A stretch of 64,000 bases of DNA from Halomonas sp. SpR8. GTDB taxonomy: Bacteria; Pseudomonadota; Gammaproteobacteria; Pseudomonadales; Halomonadaceae. Below the pieces are notes generated by a model that saw only the letters and a list, made by a program, of their open reading frames with translations, was not told the origin of the DNA and searched no databases. Where the stretch lies: positions 558,001 through 622,000 of the forward strand of contig NZ_JAUAMC010000001.1 of the NCBI RefSeq assembly GCF_031010195.1. Reading direction: 5' to 3'. Shown here piece by piece: positions 57,596-64,000 of the stretch; position 1 is the stretch's first letter; every line of letters starts with the position of its first letter. A program made the position numbers and the translations under genes.

Positions 57596-58288
57596 GTGAG
57601 TAATTCCTTGAACGCTTTTTGCCGACGAATCGGCCATACCTTTGGCGACGATACGCTCTTGGAATTGGCCTTGACCCACCGTAGCTTCGGTGGTCGTAAC
57701 AACGAGCGCCTGGAGTTTCTGGGCGATTCCATCGTCAACTTCGTGATCGCTGAAGCGCTATTTCAGCGCTTTCCCCAAGCTCGTGAAGGGCAGCTTTCGC
57801 GTCTGCGTGCGCGGCTGGTGAAGGGACAAACGCTGGCAGAGCTAGCCCGGGAAATGGAGTTTGGTGAATGCTTGCGGTTAGGCTCTGGCGAAATGAAAAG
57901 TGGTGGGCATCGCCGTGAATCGATCCTGGCAGATGCGGTAGAAGCTATTATTGGTGGCATCTATCTGGACGCCGGGATGGACGTGGTGCGCGACCGCGTG
58001 CTGGATTGGTATGCAGAAAGACTGGGTAATATCTCTTTACAAGATACTCAAAAAGATCCTAAAACACGGCTGCAAGAGTTTTTGCAGTCGCGTCAAGCTG
58101 CGTTGCCGCGTTATGAAGTTGTCTGCGTAAAGGGTGAGGCGCATGCCCAGACCTTTACCGTGGAGTGCTACATTGACCTGTTGGCCGAGCATACCACCGG
58201 TAAAGGCCCTAGCCGCCGCCATGCTGAACAGCAAGCGGCAGAAGAAGCGCTGTCGCACCTCGAAAAAAGTCCTGGAGACAAGTCATGA
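57596..58288 (+). CDS. rnc: Ribonuclease III
   Basis: A 230-residue double-strand-specific endoribonuclease for rRNA and mRNA processing. The signature [16 protein letters not shown] at about 36-51, [18 protein letters not shown] near 110-127, and a C-terminal dsRNA-binding domain (about 157-225) are present. It begins with GTG, preceded by aggaga. The last four bases overlap era. Confidence 0.97.
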   Translation: MSNSLNAFCRRIGHTFGDDTLLELALTHRSFGGRNNERLEFLGDSIVNFVIAEALFQRFPQAREGQLSRLRARLVKGQTLAELAREMEFGECLRLGSGEMKSGGHRRESILADAVEAIIGGIYLDAGMDVVRDRVLDWYAERLGNISLQDTQKDPKTRLQEFLQSRQAALPRYEVVCVKGEAHAQTFTVECYIDLLAEHTTGKGPSRRHAEQQAAEEALSHLEKSPGDKS

Positions 58289-59184
58289 GCCAAACCTGCG
58301 GATTCGTTGCCATTGTTGGCCGACCCAACGTGGGCAAATCGACCCTCATGAACCGTATTCTGGGGCAGAAAATCTCGATTACCTCCCGGCGGCCGCAAAC
58401 CACGCGCCACCAGGTGATGGGCATTAAAACGGTCGACGATACCCAGTTTATCTACGTTGATACGCCGGGCATGCACATCATGTCCAAGGATCGAAATAAA
58501 GCCATCAACCGCTTTATGAACCAGGCGGCCACCCAGGCGCTGCGCGACGTCGACTGTGTGGTATTTATTATCGATCGCACTCGCTGGACGGAAGAAGATC
58601 AGGCGGTGTTAAAGCGCCTGGAGCACGTAAAAGCGCCGGTGATTCTGGCGGTTAATAAAGTCGACCGGTTGGGCGAAAAAGGCGATTTGCTGCCGTGGCT
58701 GGCAGAGGTTGGCGCGCGCCGCGACTTCGCTGCCATCGTGCCTATTTCAGCCAAGCACGGCACCCAGGTCGATACCCTGGAAGAGGAAGTGGCCAAATAC
58801 CTGCCTGAAAGCGTCCACTTCTTCCCCGAAGATCAAATTACCGACAAAAGCCTGCGCTTTATGGCCGCCGAGCTGGTGCGTGAAAAAGTCATGCGCCAAT
58901 TGGGCGATGAGCTTCCTTACCAGATGACCGTTGAAATCGAAGAGTTTCGTGAGACTGAGCGGGTTACCCATATCAGTGCCTTGATCCTGGTCGAACGGCA
59001 AGGGCAGAAAGTCATTTTGATCGGTGAAAACGGCGATCGCCTCAAGAGCATCGGGCGCGAGGCACGCCTGGATATGGAGCGCGCTCTGGGCACCAAGGTG
59101 ATGCTGAATCTATGGGTAAAAGTAAAACGCGGCTGGTCGGATGACGAGCGCGCTTTGAAAAGCTTAGGTTACGATCTCGATTGA
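58285..59184 (+). CDS. era: GTPase Era
   Basis: A 299-residue GTPase for 30S ribosome assembly. G1 [12 protein letters not shown] near 12-23, G3 DTPGMH near 60, G4 NKVD near 122, and a C-terminal KH domain (about 205-290, with [21 protein letters not shown]) that binds 16S rRNA. Coupled to rnc by ATGA overlap. Confidence 0.97.
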   Translation: MSQTCGFVAIVGRPNVGKSTLMNRILGQKISITSRRPQTTRHQVMGIKTVDDTQFIYVDTPGMHIMSKDRNKAINRFMNQAATQALRDVDCVVFIIDRTRWTEEDQAVLKRLEHVKAPVILAVNKVDRLGEKGDLLPWLAEVGARRDFAAIVPISAKHGTQVDTLEEEVAKYLPESVHFFPEDQITDKSLRFMAAELVREKVMRQLGDELPYQMTVEIEEFRETERVTHISALILVERQGQKVILIGENGDRLKSIGREARLDMERALGTKVMLNLWVKVKRGWSDDERALKSLGYDLD

Positions 59185-59192
59185 AGGTAACG

Positions 59193-59888
59193 ATGTCGCC
59201 AGAGCCGGCTTTTTTGCTCCACCGCCGGCCCTACCGTGAAACCAGCGCGCTGGTGGATCTATTAACCCTCGATTACGGCAGGGTACGCGCTGTCGCCCAT
59301 GGTGGACAAAGGCCTGGTTCAAAATCACGCCAACGTCTGCAACCGTTTACGCCGCTGTTTGTGACCTGGCAGGGGAGTCGCGATTTAAAGCGGCTGACGT
59401 TAATGGAGTCTCGCGGTCAGGCGGCACTGTTGGCCGGAGAAGGGCTGCTATGTGGGCTCTATGCCAATGAAATCGCCACCCGGTTACTGCCGTTAGAACT
59501 GCCTGCGCCCGACGTATTTGCGTTTTATACCGCGCTACTCGAAGCGTTGCCAGCACCCGCCGAGCGAGCGCTGGCGCTACGCCGCTATGAGTGGGCGCTG
59601 CTAGAGGCACTTGAGGCCACGCCGCAGTTCACCACGCCAGAGGGTAGCGTGTTGGATCCTCAGCTCCGCTATCGCTTTGACGCCGCCAGCCGAGCATTTT
59701 TGCCGGCAGAGGCGGGGCTCGATGGCAGAACGCTACGCTACATTGAGCAGGGTGACTGGCAGCATGAAGGACTTGCCAATGCGCTCAAAGCGGTAATGCG
59801 TGCGGCGCTGGCGCCCCATCTTGGCTCCACCGTTTTACGTTCGCGGGAGCTGATGCTCGATTTGGCGCGTCGCCGTCATCGGCCCTGA
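59193..59888 (+). CDS. recO: DNA repair protein RecO
   Basis: A 231-residue protein that loads RecA with RecR on gapped DNA. The OB-fold start PAFLLHRRPYRETSALVDLLTLDYGRV, then GARRPGSK-like HGGQRPGSKSRQRLQPF, and a helical C-terminus with LCGLYANEIATRLLP are family traits. aaggt lies just before the ATG at 59193; a TTG at 59181 within the era end is the alternative. Confidence 0.94.
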   Translation: MSPEPAFLLHRRPYRETSALVDLLTLDYGRVRAVAHGGQRPGSKSRQRLQPFTPLFVTWQGSRDLKRLTLMESRGQAALLAGEGLLCGLYANEIATRLLPLELPAPDVFAFYTALLEALPAPAERALALRRYEWALLEALEATPQFTTPEGSVLDPQLRYRFDAASRAFLPAEAGLDGRTLRYIEQGDWQHEGLANALKAVMRAALAPHLGSTVLRSRELMLDLARRRHRP

Positions 59889-59910
59889 TTGTTTTAATTT
59901 TGTGTTCACA

Positions 59911-59940
59911 AACTGTTATTTTACGAACTATTATTTTATC
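59911..59940. repeat. Two 15-bp tandem units before pdxJ
   Basis: aactgttattttacg (59911-59925) and aactattattttatc (59926-59940), with a possible worn third copy before them. Confidence 0.8.
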
Positions 59941-59957
59941 GCTGCGCTGGAGGCACT

Positions 59958-60800
59958 ATGCACCCCCCTCGGATACTGTTAGGCGTCAATATCGATCACA
60001 TTGCGACACTTCGCCAAGCCCGAGGCACTCGCTATCCTGATCCCGTGCAGGCGGCATTAGTTGCTGAAGAGGCGGGTGCCGATGGCATTACGGTGCACTT
60101 GCGTGAAGACCGGCGCCACATCCAGCCCCGCGATGTGCGTATTCTGGCCGAAATGCTTAACACCCGCATGAACCTGGAAATGGCTGTCACCGAAGAGATG
60201 CTGGTTTTGGCCGAAGAGGTGCGACCCGCGCATGTCTGTTTAGTGCCGGAAAAACGCGAAGAATTGACCACCGAAGGCGGCCTGGACGTGGTTGGCGGTT
60301 TTGACGCCATTGCCAGTGCCTGCCAGCGGTTAAGCGCAGCGGGTTGCGATGTATCGCTGTTTATCGATCCTGACATTGAGCAGATTGACGCTGCCCACCG
60401 CGCTGGGGCGCCGACGATTGAGCTGCACACGGGCGCTTACGCAGAAGCGCGTTCCGGTAGCGATACCGCCAATGCGGAGTATCATCGCTTAACCACTGCT
60501 TCGACTCATGCTATCTCACTAGGCTTGGTGGTCAATGCCGGCCATGGACTGCACTACCACAATGTGGAAGCGATAGCGGCGTTGCCGGGCGTAAACGAGC
60601 TCAACATTGGCCATGCGATTATTGCTCGTGCGCTATTTGTGGGCCTAAAAGAGGCCGTGCAGGAAATGAAGCGCTTGATCATCGCCGGGCAAGAGGCTGG
60701 CTTAATGGCGGCCCTGGATGCTCATGATCTTGAACACGACCACGATCATGACCAAGGAGAGGGCTCTGAGCACGTCCATAACGATTGCTGCGGGCACTAA
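59958..60800 (+). CDS. pdxJ: Pyridoxine 5'-phosphate synthase with His-rich tail
   Basis: A 280-residue TIM-barrel enzyme that condenses aminoacetone phosphate with deoxyxylulose phosphate to pyridoxine 5'-phosphate. [22 protein letters not shown] near 7-28, [16 protein letters not shown] near 40-55, [17 protein letters not shown] near 96 and GHGLHYHNV near 195 are conserved. Typical PdxJ ends near residue 245, just after EMKRLI. Here about 30 more residues follow, with seven His, two adjacent Cys and many Asp/Glu, which look metal-binding. No frameshift is needed. Confidence 0.95.
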   Translation: MHPPRILLGVNIDHIATLRQARGTRYPDPVQAALVAEEAGADGITVHLREDRRHIQPRDVRILAEMLNTRMNLEMAVTEEMLVLAEEVRPAHVCLVPEKREELTTEGGLDVVGGFDAIASACQRLSAAGCDVSLFIDPDIEQIDAAHRAGAPTIELHTGAYAEARSGSDTANAEYHRLTTASTHAISLGLVVNAGHGLHYHNVEAIAALPGVNELNIGHAIIARALFVGLKEAVQEMKRLIIAGQEAGLMAALDAHDLEHDHDHDQGEGSEHVHNDCCGH

Positions 60801-60834
60801 TCAGAGGCTCTCTATTTAAGAGGTTGTTAAGGCG

Positions 60835-61212
60835 ATGATAGTGGGGATTGGCTCTGATATTGCCCGCGTTGAGCGGTTTGCGCGAGCCGTGCAGCGCCAC
60901 GGCCCGCGTTTTGCCCAGCGCATTTTAGGCCCCGATGAGCACGACTTATGGCTGCAAAGATCCCAGCCGGTAGCCTTTCTGGCCAAGCGCTTTGCTGCTA
61001 AAGAGGCGTTTTTGAAAGCGCTAGGATTAGGCCTGCGCGAAGGCATGCAGTGGAGTGATATTCAAGTGCTTAATGATGCCTTGGGCAAGCCACACTTGCT
61101 GCTTAGCGGTGAAGCCCAACGACAGATTCAGGCGGCAGGCGTTACCGCCAGTCATATCACACTGAGCGATGAGGCCGAGTACGCGGTTGCCTTCGTTGTC
61201 TTAGAGCGTTAA
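60835..61212 (+). CDS. acpS: Holo-ACP synthase
   Basis: A 125-residue enzyme that attaches 4'-phosphopantetheine from CoA to Ser37 of AcpP. The magnesium-binding GIGSDIARVERF at 3-14 and FLAKRFAAKEAFLKALG near 47-63 are the family motifs; HITLSDEAEYAVAFVV ends the protein. The pdxJ-acpS pair is standard. Its stop codon lies in the first copy of a 16-bp repeat. Confidence 0.96.
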   Translation: MIVGIGSDIARVERFARAVQRHGPRFAQRILGPDEHDLWLQRSQPVAFLAKRFAAKEAFLKALGLGLREGMQWSDIQVLNDALGKPHLLLSGEAQRQIQAAGVTASHITLSDEAEYAVAFVVLER

Positions 61213-61247
61213 TAACTTAGAACGTTAATAGCTTAGAACGTTAACGG
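61201..61247. repeat. Three 16-bp tandem units over the acpS stop
   Basis: ttagagcgttaataac (61201-61216), ttagaacgttaatagc (61217-61232) and ttagaacgttaacgg (61233-61247). The stop codon of acpS is inside copy one. Confidence 0.9.
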
Positions 61248-61271
61248 TTTGCAGCGCGCCCGTCAGGCGCA

Positions 61272-64000
61272 TCAACCTGAGTTGTGAGTGTGCCTGATAA
61301 GAAGCGGGCGGTGCGTCCTCAGTCTCGCCATTGCTCGGTAGAGATCTTCCAGCAGCGCCGCCACCTGATCGAGTCCGCTGGTGCGCAACCGGGTTTCCAG
61401 GGTCTCGACCAGTAGTGCAAGCTCAGGTGCACCGCAGTAACGGCTGGCACCATTCAGCCCATGTACCTCGTCGAGTAGCATCGGCAAATTTTGCTGCGCA
61501 AACGCGATGCGCATTTTCTCTTCGCTCTCATCAAGATGGTCAATCAGGCGCTTTAATTGCTCGCGCGCCAAGTGCTCTTTTCCGTTCGCTAGGCGAGCTC
61601 CCATCTCAAGATCTACTGCAGGTAGTGTAACAGGGGGATGAAGGTTACTTGCTGATGAACCTACAGGCGTTCGTGGAGAAGCGGTTATGGTGCCAGGTAG
61701 CGGTAGGCTCACCGCCAAGAAGCGATGCAGCAATTGCTGTAGCTTTACTTCATCAATCGGTTTGATAAGAACATCATCTAACCCCTCTGCTAACCACTTT
61801 TGACGCTCGCTGTTAAGCACATGGGCGGTTACCGCAATAATGGGGCAGCGCGCCCAACTGCTGCTAAGACGGCGCAGCGCCTGCGTGGTCTGCATACCAT
61901 CCATACCCGGCATACGAATATCCATTAACACCATATCAGCGGTGCTGTCCCGCGCGAACTCTAGCGCCTGGTAGCCGCTTTCTACGCTGGTGATATCCAG
62001 CGCCGGGTTTTCAAGCATACTTTTGAGCAGTTCGCGGTTGGGGGCATTATCGTCAACAATCAGCAGCCTAAGGGGCTGGGAGGTATTCAACTCTGCAGGC
62101 ACGGGTAATAGCCCCGCCGTGTTATTTGCCGTCGCTGGTAACAGTAGTTGCTTTAAAGAGGCAACCAGTTGGGCGCGTGAAAAGGGTTTGTAAAGGGTTT
62201 CACCGCCATGCGGTAGGCGCAGCGCCGGTAGGTCAAAACTATTGCCGTTGGCTAACACCAGTACCGGGCTGGGCGTTTGATCAATGACCGCTTGCCAGTA
62301 TGTGTGGCGGTCGGGAGTAAAATCGCTGTGCCCCAATCCTAATATAAGCAGTTGAGCTTGATCGGGGGCATCACAGCCAATCGGTTGTGCTTCCCAGCGC
62401 TGGAGTAAATGCTCCAGTACATGTCGTGTCGGAGCATGAGCTTCATATAAGCGAATAACCGGATGGTTCAGGCTGATTTCCGGCGGTCGTTCGCTGGCTT
62501 TATGCGCAAGCATGGGTAGTGTAAACGAAAAGGTGGTGCCTTTACCCAGCTCGCTCTCCACCGCAATTTCACCGCCCATGCGCTCAATCAACTGGCGGCA
62601 GATAGTAAGCCCCAGGCCACTGCCGCCAAACTGGCGTGAATGGCTGGGTTCGGCTTGGGAGAAGGCGCTGAATAACGTTTTCTGGTGGGTGTCGCTAAGA
62701 CCAATTCCCGTGTCGCTGATGCTGATACCAAGCACCACATGCTGGCCTTCCTGATTATCCAGCATCACACGCAAAATCACTTCACCTTCATGAGTGAATT
62801 TGAGCGCATTGCTCACTAAATTATTCAACACTTGATGGATGCGTAGCGGGTCGCCGCACAAAGGTGTTGGCACGTCGTCATAAACCATGGCGACCAGATG
62901 CAGTTGCTTGCGCTGAGCCTCGGGAGAATGGAGCCCTACTACTTCATCAACCAGTGCGACGATATCGATATCCGCCTCTTCCAGGGTAAGGCGGTTGGCT
63001 TCAAGTTTGGAAAAGTCGAGTACGTCGTTAGCCAGCATGAGCAGATTGTCGCAGGCGCGGTGCAAGTGCTGTAGCCAATCCTGCTGTCGCGTATCTAGCG
63101 ATGAGCGCCCCAGTAGTCGGCAAAAGCCGATAATTCCATTGAGTGGGGTGCGAATCTCATGGCTCATATTGGCTAAAAATTCAGACTTTACAGCGTTAGC
63201 TCTGAGTGCGCTGCGGTGTGCCAAATCAAGCTTGATATTCTGCTCTTCAATGGTTTCCATGGACTCTTGCAGCTCGCTGGTAGCTTGCTCAATTTGCGTT
63301 TGCAACTCTTGCTGAGCTTGCTGAAAGTGCTTGGCAAGTTCATTGACGTGAGTTGAAAGATGTTGAAATTCCGTGGCGCTGGAGGACGTCAAGCGTAGCC
63401 GATAGTCACCGCGAGATAAGCGATAAAGGGCTTGGTTGGCTTCTTCTAGAGGGCGAGTAGTGTAGCGGCTAATCGCCAAGGCGACTAAAAACATTAATAA
63501 GCCCAGCAGCATGCCGCCTAGGCTGAGACTCGCGATAAGTTTGTAGCGGCTAAGGGGCAGCGTGCGGGTGTCCATCTCGATATCTAACCAGCCACCACTA
63601 CTACTGTTAATATTGACCGGGCTGGCACTGTGCTGGGCGGCGACTAGCGGTAAGCGCAGTCGCCACGCGTCGTCATCCTTGATGAGCTGATTCTCTCCAG
63701 GAACATCCAGCGGTGGCGGGGCGGATTGACCAACGGCCAGGAGGCGATTGCCCTGCTGATCAAACAGCGCCACTGTCTGTAACCCTTTGATGTTAAGCAA
63801 CTGGCGCGCTAAATTCTCCAACCGCTGCGAATCGCGGTCAGCGATCGCATCCGTCAAGCTTGGGGCCAAGAGTTCACCTGCGCTTTCTAAGCGCTCTTGC
63901 TTGGCAACACGCGCTTGAGTATCACTCTGAATAACCAGCAGTACTGCCATCAAAGCGTATACCAGCAGCGGAAAACCGAGTAAGGCAAACAGCAGACGCG
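61272..64000 (-). CDS. gacS: GacS/BarA-type hybrid sensor histidine kinase (5' end outside window)
   Basis: At least 908 residues of an unorthodox kinase; the frame stays open to the window edge and codes a membrane helix there, so the true start lies beyond 64000. Numbered from the TTG at 63953: periplasmic sensor part (about 10-125), second helix (about 135-162), HAMP (about 165-215), HisKA with NMSHEIRTPLNGIIGF near 262, HATPase with GLGLTICRQL near 445, REC with MVLMDIRMPGMDG near 680, and C-terminal HPt with DEVHGLNGASRYC near 830. This order is that of GacS and BarA, which control small regulatory RNAs through GacA/UvrY. The response regulator is not in the window. Confidence 0.92.
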   Translation of the reverse strand, partial: RLLFALLGFPLLVYALMAVLLVIQSDTQARVAKQERLESAGELLAPSLTDAIADRDSQRLENLARQLLNIKGLQTVALFDQQGNRLLAVGQSAPPPLDVPGENQLIKDDDAWRLRLPLVAAQHSASPVNINSSSGGWLDIEMDTRTLPLSRYKLIASLSLGGMLLGLLMFLVALAISRYTTRPLEEANQALYRLSRGDYRLRLTSSSATEFQHLSTHVNELAKHFQQAQQELQTQIEQATSELQESMETIEEQNIKLDLAHRSALRANAVKSEFLANMSHEIRTPLNGIIGFCRLLGRSSLDTRQQDWLQHLHRACDNLLMLANDVLDFSKLEANRLTLEEADIDIVALVDEVVGLHSPEAQRKQLHLVAMVYDDVPTPLCGDPLRIHQVLNNLVSNALKFTHEGEVILRVMLDNQEGQHVVLGISISDTGIGLSDTHQKTLFSAFSQAEPSHSRQFGGSGLGLTICRQLIERMGGEIAVESELGKGTTFSFTLPMLAHKASERPPEISLNHPVIRLYEAHAPTRHVLEHLLQRWEAQPIGCDAPDQAQLLILGLGHSDFTPDRHTYWQAVIDQTPSPVLVLANGNSFDLPALRLPHGGETLYKPFSRAQLVASLKQLLLPATANNTAGLLPVPAELNTSQPLRLLIVDDNAPNRELLKSMLENPALDITSVESGYQALEFARDSTADMVLMDIRMPGMDGMQTTQALRRLSSSWARCPIIAVTAHVLNSERQKWLAEGLDDVLIKPIDEVKLQQLLHRFLAVSLPLPGTITASPRTPVGSSASNLHPPVTLPAVDLEMGARLANGKEHLAREQLKRLIDHLDESEEKMRIAFAQQNLPMLLDEVHGLNGASRYCGAPELALLVETLETRLRTSGLDQVAALLEDLYRAMARLRTHRPLLIRHTHNSG

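Overview
The window is ordinary-looking chromosomal DNA from a gammaproteobacterium. Gene order follows Pseudomonas (comEC-msbA-lpxK-ycaR-kdsB-murB-rne-rluC; yceD-rpmF-plsX-fab-pabC-mltG-tmk-holB-pilZ-tatD; rpoE-mucABCD-lepA-lepB-rnc-era-recO-pdxJ-acpS). Moderate GC and acidic proteins point to the Oceanospirillales, most likely Halomonas in the broad sense; this is inference. I see no rRNA, tRNA, insertion sequence, prophage or CRISPR array, and almost every base is assigned to a recognisable gene or a short spacer.

Layout. 1-8.5 kb: DUF2062 protein, ComEC DNA-uptake channel, and a lipid A/KDO/cell-wall run (msbA, lpxK, ycaR, kdsB, low-molecular-weight phosphatase, murB). 8.5-14.2 kb: RNase E (minus strand), a 0.7-kb structured leader, then rluC and a HAD phosphatase. 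14.2-26.4 kb: sppA, maf (minus), then the yceD-rpmF-plsX-fabD-fabG-acpP-fabF-pabC-mltG-tmk-holB-pilZ-tatD block. 26.4-33.2 kb: DUF1285 protein, a UvrD-type helicase, and the electron-transfer flavoprotein system (etfD facing away from etfBA). 33.4-43.7 kb: MnSOD, class Ib ribonucleotide reductase nrdHIEF with two NrdR boxes, a Nudix hydrolase, then a Fur-box-preceded six-gene TonB2 system (DUF3450, TtpC-like, ExbB, ExbD, TonB, TPR). 43.8-49.5 kb: exonuclease III with a small basic protein, RhlB, DinG, DAHP synthase. 49.9-54.7 kb: sigma-E envelope stress locus (rpoE, rseA, rseB, rseC, mucD). 54.9-61.2 kb: lepA, lepB, rnc, era, recO, pdxJ, acpS. The right edge cuts a GacS/BarA-type hybrid kinase.

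How the parts work together. Large stretches serve the envelope and fatty-acid supply: acpP/fab/plsX feed lipid A and phospholipid, msbA/lpxK/kdsB build LPS, mltG/murB peptidoglycan, and rpoE-mucD watches envelope damage. The 33-44 kb part reads as an iron-limitation module: Mn-type SOD and Mn-capable NrdEF spare iron, while the Fur-controlled TonB2 system imports it.

The least expected features are: (1) many short imperfect tandem repeats, mostly 13-16 bp units, sitting on gene ends and starts throughout the window, one of them translated; (2) a 306-bp gap with an intrinsic-terminator-like hairpin between rpoE and its anti-sigma gene; (3) a PsrA-like operator over the predicted etfD start site; (4) a His-rich metal-binding-like tail on PdxJ; (5) a near-consensus promoter whose predicted start site lies about 3 nt before the yceD ATG. 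I found no convincing wholly new system.
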